This document shows positions 34,270-46,695 of a stretch of DNA of 64,000 bases, piece after piece. Made by a program: the position numbers and the translations under genes. This DNA comes from Isoetes taiwanensis. Taxonomy: Eukaryota > Streptophyta > Lycopodiopsida > Isoetales > Isoetaceae. The first letter of the stretch is position 1, and each line of letters opens with the position of its first letter. The notes under the pieces were generated by a model. It was not told where the DNA came from and ran no database searches. It saw only the letters and a list, made by a program, of their open reading frames with translations. Location: NCBI GenBank assembly GCA_021234155.1, contig JAJEKV010000001.1, forward strand, positions 31,450,177 through 31,514,176, given 5' to 3'.

Positions 34270-35100
34270 ATGAACAAAAAAAAAAAAAAAAAAAAAAAAA
34301 TCTAAAATAAAAATTTGTCTAGAAAAGAAAACATCTACTGATGAAGCGACAAAAATGACGACAATTGAACGTAGATTTACCACAAAGAAGACTTGTAATT
34401 TGGATATAAATTTGACAATGGTCTCATACGTATTCATAAAATTGACATGTAGATGTCACAAAAAGACTTAAATATTGATACAATTTTGTTACTCAAATAT
34501 TACGAAAAGAAAACTAGTTTATCATAACTATACAACTAAAGATCACAATCATGTTCTAAAAATAAAATAGGCTCGTTATAAATTGCATAATAAAAAGATA
34601 TACAAAATGTAATAAAAGAGTTACAAATATGACATAATAGATATCAACCAATGCAAGATAAAAATGTCAATATAGTGTTACAATTTAGTTGCATAGTCGA
34701 GACTAATATGGTATAAATATGACGCAATTATTGACGAACTTGGATATAAGCTCTGACACAAATGTGCTATGCATTTGCCATAAATGTGGTTATTGTGTTA
34801 AGACTAATATGATAGAAAATAGAACACAATTATTGAATAACTTAGATATAAGTTTGACACAAACATGACATGCAATTGTCACAAATGTAGTCATAATAGG
34901 ACTGAAAATATGACACAATTAATGAATAACTTGGATATAAGCTTGACAGAAACATGCTATGCAAGTGCCACAAATGTAGTCATTATGTCATTTTTGCGTT
35001 ATGTAGCTGTGACACAATACTTGACGCAAAAGTTGACGTCCATGCGACATCAAAGTATAGGACTTTTAGCGTCAATCTAATATCCATCAAATCCATAGGT
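34270..35100. repeat. Second block of CACTA-like subterminal repeats
   Basis: Repeats of 'aacttggatataag(c/t)(t/c)(c/t)tgacacaaa', 'tgacacaattattga', 'gccacaaatgtagtcat' and finally 'ttgacgcaaaagttgacg' (35032-35049) recur over about 700 bp. They use the same words as the block at 22185-22720 (gcgtcaa, tgtgtcaa), in mainly opposite orientation. This suggests the other end of the same or a related CACTA element. No CACTA terminus was found near 35100, so the end is truncated or diverged. A 24-A run lies at about 34277-34300. Confidence 0.5.
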
Positions 35101-35184
35101 TCCAAGGTCAAGTCAATTGGAGGTGCAGAAGGATAGTCGTGATTAGAATAAGTACAATTCAATGTTTCTATTTTGATTATTCCG

Positions 35185-35795
35185 TCCTATCACTTCATGC
35201 TTTCATTTCTCTTTTCGAGATGCCATTTGAGCAGAGTACCCATAGAGGAAAGATCACATGCACAAAACTTCATTCTTTAAAGCATGATAGACTATTTTAT
35301 GTAAAGGTTTTCAAGATTCTTGGCATTTTGAGCTTTCAAAGTGTATATTTTGGAGATATAGCATGTTCAAAGTACAATAGCTAACTGATAGAAGATGATC
35401 TATATTTGAAGAGAAGAATATTAGCTACTGTCATAATGCTTAAGCATGCTGGTGACAAGTGCATGCATGTATTGCAGATATCAAGGGAGAGCTACGAATG
35501 TCCTTTATCAGAGGAGAGCTAAGATATCAGGCGTAGGCAAGGTTCTTACATTTTTGGGCCAGCCTTCTTCAGAATATACATCAATTTCATGGCTGCCAAC
35601 GTCAGTGAATTGGCAATTGTCAAGCCATTAAATTTGAAACCCTAAAAATGACTTCCAAGTGGAGATGATATGGACAGAGGATACATAGAGGAAAGAAAAA
35701 ATGCATCCCACTTCATTTTTTAAAGCATGGCAGACTATCTTCTGTGAAGGTTTTCCACATTCTTGGCATTTTGAGGTTCCAAACTAATAGTGGCA
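35185..35795. repeat. Diverged direct repeat of about 130 bp
   Basis: About 35230-35345 and 35665-35785 share 'catagaggaaag', 'acttcattctttaaagcatg', 'gactat', 'tgaaggttttc' and 'attcttggcattttgag'. An old duplication, 440 bp apart. Confidence 0.65.
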
Positions 35796-35799
35796 TGTG

Positions 35800-37740
35800 C
35801 AAAAATTTCTTCTACATTGTCACAAATTATTTGCTTCTTTTTAAATCTTAAGCACGCGTGAATTATATTTGCATTGCGGCTATTAGAAGACACTCTGCTA
35901 CAATAAGACACTCTACTGCATCCTTCCACTGCCATCAATGAGGTATGACTTCTTTTTTATGTCTCTCTTTTCTCATTTAATTTTGTGTTTGGGATATATA
36001 TGGATGCATGGTTCTTCTACACATGAGACACATTAGAAGAATGTGAAGATAATATGATTATCAGTAATGTACAAACTGTAACTAGGCTCACATGTTCATA
36101 CCAAGAAATGATGCCTACGAATCCTTTTGGAGGCTTAGATGAATATTTTCGGTGTTTTGCATGAGGAGTTGGTGGACGTTCAATAACTAATATCATTTTG
36201 CTATAGTTTGGAGTTTAGAGCCAATAGTATTTGAAGGGCTTCAACGATTCTCGCCTTTTTTCATCCTCAAGTCATTGCATGAAGGAAATCTAGGTATTCA
36301 TGACATATATAACATTAAAACTACACGGAATTTGGTGAATATTGACCGTATCAACAAGAATTTCAGAGAACCTACGTGTGAATATCCATGAAATTACAAT
36401 GGGATCTTGAAGAACTAGAGGACCTCAAGAGCCTTGAGAGAATCCAAGGAAATCTTTGATATTCTTGAAGAATTTTGATGGAACCTTGGAGAATTAATAA
36501 GGATCTTAAGGGCATTTCTAGAGAATATTGAAAGAATCTTATGGTAGCTAGAGGAATTTTAAGAAAACCTCCAATGTAACTTGCAGCCAAAATGCTAACA
36601 AAACAGGACACAAATGTATGTCGAAATCTTGTGTGTCTAAGGATGTCTTTTGCTTTGCAATGTTCTGAACAGACACAAGATCAGAACATCAAGTAAATCC
36701 TACTTCCACGAAGGGGCATCACTCTACTCATTCCCAAGAGCATAAATAAAAGACCAACTTTCTTTGCATAACATAAGAAATCTGCTCTTGGAATCCAAGG
36801 GTGCTATGAAGCTTCAAAGGTGTTATGAAGCTTTCAAGGGCACATCTAATATGCTCCTGCATTTTCCATGCATGTGAAGGAATCGTTGACAAAAAAAAAT
36901 TGATCTTTATAGAAATTTTGAAATCTGAGGCTAAAGCCAATTTCCACAAGCAATGACCATAATATTGGCAGCAACAGCTACCATTGCAACTAGAATTAGG
37001 TTGAAACATTTACAGATTTATAAGGCAATGTCAATAAGAGCCCAAACAGGTGTTTCTCTAGAAGAAGCCTAACAACTAGGTAACAACATACGTATTTCTC
37101 GTATTTCTTCGAATTTCTTCGAACGATTAAAAAACATTGTAAATATGTATTTTTTAAATTGAACAAAAAAATACGCAAAAAATATGCTGCAGGAAAATTT
37201 GGACAAGCCTTTTTGATGGACCAACTGCAACGGATTTGGCAGTTTCCGCAGCTACAGATATGGATGAAGAGCGTCTAACGAAAAATTCTTAGTTTACGTT
37301 TAGGTTAGGGCAACTGGAAATGGAATTTAGGACTGCTGGAATTTGATTTTCGTGAGTCTTTGGTAATTGATTTTCGTGTAGCCAAAATCCAAAGAAAAAT
37401 AATTATTTTGGACATCGCCCACACGTGCGGGGCACGTATTTCTTCCATCATATTAACGTATTTTAACCTAGCCTAACAACAACATTTTTTATCCGAATCT
37501 GCAATATTTTAAGAAAAAAAAGTTTAAAAAAATGCATTTTTTGACAACAAAAGGGTCATCTGTGGCACCACCAGTAGCAAACTTCCGTGTCTCTGAGTGG
37601 ACTTACAGTAATCTCTACATGCCAATTGAAAGGTCTAAAAAAACCCAATCCCCCGTACCGTAAACCACAGGTAGGGGGGAATTCCTGGTAATTATAGGAG
37701 TCTGTTCCTTTTCAGTAACCTCGTTCTAAGAAGCTTAAGA
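35800..37740. other. Gene-free; degenerate repeats
   Basis: No gene recognised. At 36395-36585 there is a degenerate array of a roughly 30-bp unit around 'cttgaagaattttgatggaacc'. The minus-strand ORF across it is repeat-derived. Confidence 0.4.
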
Positions 37741-37775
37741 GCGCTGCCATAACACTGCCAAGAAGTAATTTTCTT

Positions 37776-37935
37776 CGATGCAGCTATGGCGTCTTCAAGC
37801 TACGGCGTCTTCAATGCAGCTATGGCGTCTTCAATGCAGCTATGGCGTCTTCAATGCAGCCATGGCGTCTTCAAGCTACGGCGTCTTCAGCTATGGCGTC
37901 TTCAGCTCCGGTATCGAGTCTTCGAGCTATGGCTT
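37776..37935. repeat. 18-21 bp tandem repeat, 'gcagctatggcgtcttcaa'
   Basis: About eight copies alternate between 'gcagctatggcgtcttcaat' and the shorter 'agctacggcgtcttca'. They are in phase 3, so several frames stay open (ASSMQLWRLQ..., MASSSYGVF...). They may encode a short repetitive peptide or none. They lie at the start of a GC-richer block with promoter-like character (37980-38450). Confidence 0.85.
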
Positions 37936-37959
37936 CTTAAAGATCTGGCTATGGCAGCT

Positions 37960-38495
37960 TCTAGGTCCAAATAAGAAGTGCACAGAGCAGCAAATTTGAA
38001 GCCACAGGCTCATACGCCATTTTTATTTCTTTGTTCACCGCATGATTCACCGGCCAGATTGTTTTGCTTTCTTTTTCCTTTTACTCGCTCCCGCTCTCCT
38101 ATTTTCCCACCCGCCTTTGGATCTTTGCTAGCTATTGGGCCACCGGAATGGATAACACTTGAGGTGGATTTAGGCATTTTTTATGCCGGGATCAGCTTAG
38201 AACGAACCCTTGTCCGCTTCTATTTAGAGGAAACAGAGAAAAAAAAGAAAAACAAAAGTGTAAGGGGCGTAACTCCTATAAAATTTGGAGAAGGGGCGTA
38301 ACTCACCGTAAGTCGGAGAAGAACCCTCGTACATCTTCCAAACTTCATTTGCTTGCTCAAATCGCAAGAATCTTCAAAGAAAATAGCTTGAATCTGCATT
38401 CAATCTGCATCGAATCTGCTTCAATCGCCCCTGCAAGGTAATCGACGGAATTCCCCCCTACCTGTGGTCCACGTGCATAAACCCACGGGCAGTCA
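37960..38495. other. Gene-free, promoter-like stretch
   Basis: GC-richer than its surroundings, with 'aggggcgtaactc' twice (near 38263 and 38293) and 'cttcaatctgcatcgaatctg' repeats near 38390-38425. No gene is recognised. This could be an LTR or a leader. Confidence 0.25.
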
Positions 38496-38558
38496 AGGGT
38501 TTCCGGTGGGAAACCGGCAGGCGGCGGCGTCGCCTGCCGGTTTCCCACCGGAAACCCT
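38496..38558. repeat. Perfect 28-bp-arm inverted repeat
   Basis: The left arm at 38496-38523 (agggtttccggtgggaaacc...) is perfectly complementary to the right arm at 38531-38558, with a 7-nt loop, gcggcgt. Each arm contains its own hairpin, ggtttcc-ggtg-ggaaacc, so a branched cruciform is possible. A direct 'accca(c/t)ggg' lies on either side (about 38480 and 38566). It is GC-rich and CpG-containing in AT-rich DNA. Confidence 0.9.
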
Positions 38559-38873
38559 CTCCTACCCATGGGTTCCCTAGCACATAGCGAAGCACTAGGC
38601 CTAATTTTTGTTTTCCAAAACTTTGTGACAAACGTACCAGAACCCATGTAATATGGATCAATTTGCCTGTAATCTACTTATTTAAAATGTTTTTGGGGTG
38701 GGTGGTAACGCCGTTGTGCCCGTTTCCGGGTGTTACGTTTGGAAGAGAAAAATGGCTTTCTGGCTGAATTTCTTTCTCTCCTCTTAATGAAGTAATGCAG
38801 TGGGTGTGTGGGTAATGAAGTAATGTAGCGGGTCTGCCATTACAGCAGCAACGGACTGTGAGTCTTGAATGCA

Positions 38874-39146
38874 GTTTCTATTTATTGAGACAGTGGCTTC
38901 TTTTGGCAATGCTCGCTTCTGTGTTATTTTCTTTGGTACTTCCATTTTAATTTGTAGTTGTAGTGCTTCATCTAAATTTGTCAAAGCTATCGTCTCAATA
39001 GTAGTTATAGTTTCTATTTATTCAGACAGGGACTTCATTTGGTAATGCTCGCTTCTGTGTTATTTTCTTTGGTACTTTCCATTTTATTTTGTAGTTGTAA
39101 TGTTTCATCCAAATTTGTCAAAGCTATCATTTCAATAGTAGTTATA
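38874..39146. repeat. 136-bp tandem duplication
   Basis: Two copies run from gtttctatttatt(g/c)agacag through 'aatgctcgcttctgtgttat' and 'aaatttgtcaaagctatc' to 'atagtagttatag'. The offset is 136 bp, with about 8-10 differences. The plus-strand frame 39039-39305 spans the second copy. Confidence 0.85.
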
Positions 39147-39427
39147 GTTTTCTCTTTGATCCTTAGAGAGTGTATGCATTTTGTTACAAATCATGCTCGA
39201 TTTGCAGAGAGTTTTGGAGAAACGTTTTTGCAAGATCTGTTGGAGCAAGACTTCTATTATAAGCTTCTTAATGCAGTGGTTTTGATGCATGCAAAGATTT
39301 TATAATTATTTTTAACAGGCAAATCCATAGCTCGATTTATAGAAAGTGTTTTTGTCAACAGTCTGCACACACAAAAAAGGTACATCAAGGGCATTTTTAG
39401 CTAAACAGCCACTAAATCGTGGTTAAT
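39147..39427. other. Gene-free; possible exon fragment
   Basis: A plus-strand frame ending at 39305 includes FVTNHARFAESFGETFLQDL and LEQDFYYKLLNAVVLMH. It reads like protein but is not recognised and has no confirmed splice context. Confidence 0.2.
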
Positions 39428-39488
39428 GACCCCACAACTGGATTTGGCTGCTCTGGCAAGGATCTCATGCTTTTAGCAGCAAAAGCAG
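39428..39488 (+). pseudogene. Possible SAM-methyltransferase exon (motif I)
   Basis: One frame reads DPTTGFGCSGKDLMLLAAKA and ends at a donor, gcag|gtaaag. It resembles motif I of tRNA/rRNA methylases of the YtqB type (DATxGNGxDTLxLA). The segment is too short to be sure, and neighbouring exons could not be confirmed. An exon-like stretch from 39567 to 39694 (LKDIKATCVVVSDKIRGIYL) is on the same strand. Confidence 0.25.
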
Positions 39489-40212
39489 GTAAAGTTGTTA
39501 TGTTCGATCTTGATTGGTTTATAATATGTTCCCATGTACCTTTTGCATTTACTTCTTCGATGCAGGATAACACATGTTATAGCACGGATTCATAAAGTTT
39601 AGACCTGATTGGCTTAAAGGATATCAAAGCAACTTGCGTTGTTGTCAGTGACAAGATTCGCGGTATTTATCTCGCAAAGAATCTAGTGTTTCAGGTTATA
39701 ACAGTTCAGTTGATATTCAATATTAAGATATGGTGGAAAATGTGGATAGAAACAAGTCATTTTGTAAGCTTCTTTTTTCTTATTCAAATCACAGGCTTTT
39801 TTCTTTGCACAGTCTTTCCTCTCATAAAAGTCACTGAAGATGAAATATACCCCTGATTATCTCAAGCTTGATCAGTTTTGGTATTTGAATTGGACATGTA
39901 GATATATGTTTTGTCGTATATGTGTTATAGACTTTAACAATAAGGTTGCATTCTAAGATGCCAGATTCAATCCTCTACATTAAGGAAGGAAGGAAGGAGG
40001 GGGAGATGCATACTATGTGAGGAAGCCAATAGAGAAAAGCAGGATCATTGCCAATGTTACATAGGGACCAGGTCTGATATATGGGCAAGATCATCAACTG
40101 CTGGCATGATTTTACACAAATCTTTTCTATCTTTGTTGGAGCGATAATAACATGACTTCCAAAATGCTCAGGTGTCTAATTCACTCTACTTTTTGTGTCT
40201 ATTTGCTCTACT

Positions 40213-40380
40213 TTTTGCTTCCATTTTGTTTGGAAGGTGGAAAGATACTATTCATTGCAAATGGAAAATTAGCATGTATTACAATTATACTGAAAGTTTT
40301 GCTTTCGTTTTGTTTGGAAGGTGGAAAGACACATTTGATGCAAATGGAAAATTGGCATGCATTACAATTATGCCGAAAGA
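40213..40380. repeat. 84-bp tandem duplication
   Basis: 'ttttgctt(cc/tc)(a/g)ttttgtttgg', 'aaggtggaaaga' and 'gcaaatggaaaatt(a/g)gcatg' recur at an offset of about 84 bp. Confidence 0.8.
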
Positions 40381-42235
40381 TAGCCACTGATTGTATTTAC
40401 ACCTAGAAAATGTATTCCTTCCAGCTTATCAACATCACTAAGGCTGAGCACAGCATGTTGGGAAACTTCCAATGACAGCAATTCACCCACATACATCATT
40501 ATTGGATGATCTGTACTTCAGTTACAAGTCAGTCTGTAAAAATAAAACATCATTATCAGATGATCTCCACCTCACCTACAAGTTGAGTCTGTAAAAAAAA
40601 AAATGTACATGACTGAATCATATGGATATGAATGTTAATGAGGATTTTTTTAAGACGACATCTGTTGTTTTATTTCAAGTCTTTTTGTGTTTAGGAATAT
40701 AATTAGCTACCCTCCAATCAAGTTGACACAAATTAACATGAAACATATTTTAAGGAGTTGTTTTGTGCAGATTGTATTTGGAACATTGGCAATATAGAGG
40801 ATCTGCAGGTTTGCAAGTAGTACTTAGATATGGGACACACTAGACATTCTATAAGAAATAGTATTTTACTGCAATTGTAATAGCTATATCAAGTTATTTT
40901 GTGTACCCAATGTGGTAAAAAATTGGCAGATGATGTGAAATTAAGTGGCACTTTAATGACAATAGGGAGTTGGAGAGGCACATTGAATGTCACTTTAATG
41001 ACATTAGCAGGGGAGGAGATGCCACGTGGGTTGCTTGGAAAGGAGGAGGGGGGTGGGGATGTGTTAGGTGTTCAGGGTTTGTGGCCAGAAGGGTATCATA
41101 ATCGTTACTGGTTGGAATTGGTATGAGGAAGAAGAAAGAAAATGCAATGCAATTCTTCATTCCTGATAGTGCATATAATGCAAATATCTTGCCAGGTTTT
41201 GAGATGCGTTATGTCTGTATTGACGTAAGAGGGGTCCTAATGACAATACTTCTATTTGCTTAGTATAGACACACCAACTAACCATTATAGATCATGGCTT
41301 CAATCCACACCATTACAATCAAAAGTGCGTTACAATTGACCAATATTGCTTTATATTTTATGCACAAAGCTCTCGAATAGAAAAGATTGGCAATTTATGG
41401 TACAAAACTCACAAGTGCAAGTTTTTATATCTAAAACGATGTAATATTCAATTAAATTTTGGTGGTGAATTCTATAAACATGTTGGATAGAATCTTTAAT
41501 AGGTCCATTTTTAAAGGCGTGCACACGTTTACTAGGGTGAAATTTTGAGCATAAGTTTTGAATCTGTCTTTCCAAATTTTCATCTTTAGAGGTAGATTTA
41601 ACTGTCCTTCACATTCCTTACAAAGCATTGTTTTCTTTACTGAAATCCATGAACGCAAAGTTACTAAAATCCATCAACGTATGTTTGTGACAGTATCATC
41701 ACCTGTGATGATACATTGATGATGCTTGAAGGCTGAAGTATCATGTCACCAGTGCTACTTTTGTCATATCCCAGGGGGTTCACCTATACCACAGGCGAAT
41801 ATGCCATCTGTGTTACTCGTGTTGGCCAAAAACCTATTGTATACGACACATTGATATAAAAAACCCCTTGTAATACGACTAGTTAATTGCAAGAAAATGC
41901 AACCCATATCATACATTTACATGCCAAAAATACATTATGTAGCAACCCTTTTCTTATGTATACGTTTTTTTTTTCATTCTTATTCTTATTATTGTCCTTA
42001 TTTAAACTAAATATTTATGATTTGAAAACCTTGAACTTGGTGATAGAAATGCATTTAGCAATTAGAAAAATGGGGTTTAGACACATTTTTATACTAGATC
42101 CACAATGTGAAGCACAAACTTAAAGCCCAAAACATAAAATATGAAAGCCATTATGTTCTAGCATCTTGATTCCATGGCATAAGTTTAAAAATATCATTGA
42201 AGTTTATAAGGAAACCCGATCGCCAAAGCAACAAG
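40381..42235. other. Gene-free stretch with a hairpin
   Basis: I recognise no gene. A perfect 10-bp hairpin, gtatcatcac-ct-gtgatgatac, lies at about 41691-41712. 'ggcactttaatgaca' recurs as 'gtcactttaatgaca' near 40948 and 40990. A block 'agggggttcacctat' near 41772 weakly resembles the complement of 'ggtgcaccccccttgt' near 49851; these could be remnants of an element end. Confidence 0.35.
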
Positions 42236-45200
42236 TCATATAAGTTTTCGTTTTCCTATTTTCTCTGCAAAAGTAGAACAATTGAATGAGTATTTGGAGG
42301 CCAAGATGAAACAAACATATTGAGGATAGAAAAAAACCGCACCTTTCAACTCATCATTAACAAATTTTTCAAATTGTAGTTTGTCATTCTCGTCTAGTGT
42401 GTACCTATTTGTGGATGGCTCATATTTTAAGCAAGCAAGTGCAATGATAGACTCAAGAGATATCAGCTGATTATCTGTCAAATCATATGTGAACCATTTG
42501 AGCTCAATCCTCTTATTGTCGTGCTCTTTGTACCAACGTAAGTTTAGCTCGACATTATAAGATGGTCGGTCATCTAGATCAACAGGTTCTCGAGTTTTCT
42601 TCCATGCATTTCCCAACTTTCTTCTCATGCTTAACACTCTACCCAAATACCAAACTTTTTTATATGAGACATTTTTGCCTTTCATGTTTCTAGTTGTTAC
42701 TGATTGTGTCTCATTTTCAATTTCAAAATAAACTGCACAATCTGATCCAATCCCAAGCAATGTTGTCGCATTCAACTTCTTCTTGCAATCAATTGCAAAA
42801 ACCCGATTCTTCACTCTTGTCAATCTATCCTTTGAGAGCCACGGGTTGCCATTGAGTTGGCTTACAAGAGTGGCTTTGCATATTTGCTTACCATCAATAA
42901 GCACATTATGTTCCACCTTAGCTTCCTCATGCAATTCTTTCTCATCCAATAAGTCATCAAGCACATGCCTCAACTCCAATTTTGCAACAATGTCTTCATC
43001 ATTTTCATTCTCATGTTGAGTTGAAGTACCATCTGACTCAATCAAATTATCAATATCTACAATGTCCGTCTCATCCTCAACATGATCATATTCTAATTTT
43101 TTATAATAGTCTTTGTGGAAGTAATCCTCATAAGCCCATGGCATATCCATCCAATTCTTAACATCATTATTGCAAGCTATACCAACAGATTTACATAATC
43201 CCTTGGCATAAGTAAATCCCTGCTGCAAAGACTCTATAATCTTCTCATCTATGCTTACAAGGTCATAGTCACCAAGATTACATAGCATTTCTTTCCCATT
43301 CTCATCAAATCGCCTCTCAAGCAAATGCCAAATATGCTCTTGTTTAGCATGTGCGGCAGGAAACAATAAATTTGATAATGCTTGAAACTCAGCCACACGA
43401 TTCAATGCACTAGCACTTTCGAGTATATTAGCACCATCATAAGACCTCTCATTCCTGATCATGCCACCAACTTTTGAAAAGAATTTTTCGCAAGCATTGG
43501 AACCAGTGCATGCTAAAGGAGTAGGCAAAGTGGCACAATTATTCCTGAAGTACTTAATCAAAAGAACAACATAATGACATGATAGTTGTATGTCCATAAA
43601 TGTTTGTTGGCTAATAAAATTCTTTGATAAGGAATGCTTTTCATGATGTATAATCCACAACCTCCAAAATCTATGACAAAGTAACAAGTTGATTACAAAT
43701 TTCGTTGTAAGAAAATAAACTTGTTAGGAAGATAAAGGAGCACTAACCTGAAGAAAAAAGATACAGTTGACGCAGCCTTGATTCGATGCCACAAGTCCAT
43801 AGTAGGGGATAGAAATATATCGATGTACAATGCTACTATAGATAGATACACTTCAGTGCCAAGTGTGCGCATTGGAGGTCCACTTTCTCCTTGTCGAAGT
43901 CTTCTCAAACAATCTTGTACCTTTCTAGATGCAATCCTTTGAGCAGCCCTCCAATTTTGTCTATCCTTTCTTTCTACATCTCCAACCTCCAAACCATGCT
44001 CCCCTTGACAATAATTAAAGACTTGCCATACATCATTCAAAGTAACAAGCTCATCTCCAAGATACAATCTCCTGGAGGCATTATCCAATGGATTTATAAG
44101 TTTTTTACCATTGTGGATGAAGTCTTGATCATGCAAACCATATACACTACCATCTACCCTCAAGCTTGCACTTAGAATCCACCCTTCCCATGGAATTGCA
44201 TAACCTCCACTTTGCAGATGTATAGTCTTGTACCATACATGCTCTACTTCTTGCATCGCCATCAGAACTATGCCCTATCAATGGGCCCACGATAGTCCGA
44301 AGATTCAGTATCTCACACCATACGTCTTCTTGATCAAACCTGTTGCATGTCAATTGAACAGCGAGTACAAGTTTAGGTAGTTTAATGTGTAGAGGATTAA
44401 CTATGAAGACCCGTGCATAATGTGCAATTACATTCTCTTCAAATGCCCGTGTAATATTAGCATATCCAACATTGCTTGTACCTACTTTGGCTGTAAAAGA
44501 TGCATCACACTTGTGACTTTCTGCTTTCCCACAAAAACCAATTAAGCAATCATCTCGTGCAATCCACCGTACAGCTCGTTTTATCACTGTTTCATCCTCT
44601 GTTACAAGTGTAGGCACAATTCCTAACGAGAGCCCCAAATCTTGCATATGTTTCTTGTACGTCTTTGCAAGATGGAAGAAGGTTTCTTCTCGTATGCCAA
44701 CTCTATATGTAAAATTTTTTCTCGTAGAATGCATGGTTGTGGAAATACTTGGTCCAGCAAAGTTAATGGACAAAAAATTATGCATTCTAGTTCCTCCCCA
44801 TATCTTTATAGTCTCAAAAAGTGCCTTAGTAGTCTCCTTGTATCTCCTCTTATGCTCTGGACATATGATATTTTGTGCAATATCTATCAAAAAGTTCCAC
44901 AATGCAGGTTTACCATCAAATTTACCTTGATAATGCGCTTCACAAATATCACGACAAAATTTTTGCACATCTTTCCGATGCATAGATTCAGCCAAGCTAT
45001 CCCTTAGAGACCTTGTTCTCACCGCCAATGCAGTAGCCCTCATCTTAGTGAACAAAAGTTCCCTCTTCAACTTCCTAACTGTTGATGTACCCATATTTCT
45101 GAATTTGTTAGGTAATCAACTATAATGTGAGTTTCTGTTGTTCTTGAACCCCTTGGAACCTTGTCATCATCATGTCTACGAACTCTCATCATAAAATCCC

Positions 45201-46695
45201 TCTCCTTTGGAATTGATGCACATTGTGAACACTGAAAATTGAGGAAAGGCCTACCATCATTTGAGATACGTTTACAACTTGTGTGTCTGAATGTGCCGTT
45301 AATTTCCACATGTTCTCCATTGTCCATAAATCTGCCCTGCAATTTAGGCTCACAATACCATCTAAAGCCCTGCTTTGATTCATCTAAAAAGGGTCTCAAA
45401 TCTCTAGTTTTACTCCCATAACGATAGGTCATTTGGTAATATCCCCAACATAACTTCACAAGGGCTGAATTATCTATTTAAAAGGCAGAAAATAGACTAT
45501 CTAAAATTTTTTGTGAATTGAAAAAGAGTGTACATTGAACTTTAAAATAAAGACATATCAGAAATATCCCTTGATTCCGGGTTCTGCGTGCTTGAAGAAG
45601 TTGCTAACACATATTAAAATAACGAATGTTAGTTAGTGAAAACTCAAAAGTTTTTCAAGGACGTGAATATATTACCTACCTCGAGAAATGAAAGACAACA
45701 TGGTTTGTTGTCGTGAGTCAACCTCACATTTACGAGGGCGACCCCTTCTGTTGGTCTCTTCTACCTCTTCCTTCTTATTCTCAATTGTCTTCAAGTTTTG
45801 AATATGTTTTTGCGACATGATATGTTTCCTCATATTTGAAAGAGTATAACCAGCAAGAGGAAATAATCTTATTGGTTTTTGGCAAATAACACATATTATA
45901 CATACGAATGTCATCCAAGTTTACATAACCTGCGACACTTGCCTCATAAAGCTCAAAAACACATCCAGTTTCCTTGGTGAACTCAGCAACTACGTTCGAT
46001 AAACAACGCTCAACTAGAAGTTTGTTATGTTCCCGAGAGTTCTCCACATTATCCTGAACAACTTCAACTCCATCTCTTTGTCTCATGTTATACTCATATT
46101 TTTTTACATGTGCTTTTGAAGTAATATGGCTCTTGAAAAAATTGCCTATAGTATCATGTCCACCCTGACCATAGCGTACATTGCGTTCAATGCACCAAAT
46201 ATAGAACTCAGCCTTACCTTCCACATCACAAGACATAAGCTTGCAACGATCCTCCCTACCCATCCTCCTCAATGATGCAATCCTCTGGTTCAATTCTTTT
46301 TCCCACTTAAATGTTTGTGCCTTTGTTGCACATTTTGCTTGCAAACGACCACCTGGAATAATCGCATTTGATCGGCTACATGCGGCAGGCCCTGTCGGCG
46401 CATTTCCTAGTGTTGATCCAATCTTTTGCCGTTTTGCAACATTGCCATCACAAAGCTTTACTTGTACCTCTTGCCCTTGAAAGACGAACTTTTCTTCTTG
46501 CTTTTTTGATAGAGGCAAGTTTCTCTCTTTAAGAAAGACAAAATTATGCCCAACAAGTGATTGTACCTCGTCATTATCAATCTCCTTGCGCAATTCAGAA
46601 TAAGTACAACCTTCTGGCGCCATAACGAATCCAATTTCAGTCACGCCACCAAGTTCCTCCACTAGAGAAATAATAATTGTTCTTTCTTGCACCAT
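42236..46695 (-). CDS. DDE-type DNA transposase gene, multi-exon, probably damaged
   Basis: Minus-strand blocks lie in order at 46695-45781, 45914-45680, 45473-45100, 45094-43748 and 43670-42236. Two introns are firm: 45679-45474 (GAG|GTAGGT...AAATAG|AT) and 43747-43671 (CAG|GTTAGT...CATAG|AT, joining FFR to FWRLWII in phase). The first block has a C..H-type zinc finger (EFYIWCIERNVRYG...HITSKAH). The second block has a second finger (VCIICVICQKPIR...HIMSQKH) and an AT-hook (NRRGRPRK). The third block has a cysteine pair (FQCSQCASIPKE). The core has VTEDETVIKRAV, LIGFCGK, VGPLIGHSSDGDARSR and HDQDFIHNGKKLINPLD. LACTGSNACEKFFSKVGG then supplies a likely catalytic Glu, as in hAT/P-type enzymes. 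About 230 further residues form a separate C-terminal domain (KKVWYLGRVL, ELKWFTYDL). Frameshifts are likely near 44190, 45110 and 45915. I cannot name the superfamily. Confidence 0.7.

Noticed and set aside
34277-34300. Poly-A tail of a retroposed gene
   Set aside because: No coding or SINE-like sequence lies upstream and no target duplication is evident. Left as a simple A-run.
44642-45007. 121-codon plus-strand ORF
   Set aside because: A shadow of the transposase gene on the minus strand.
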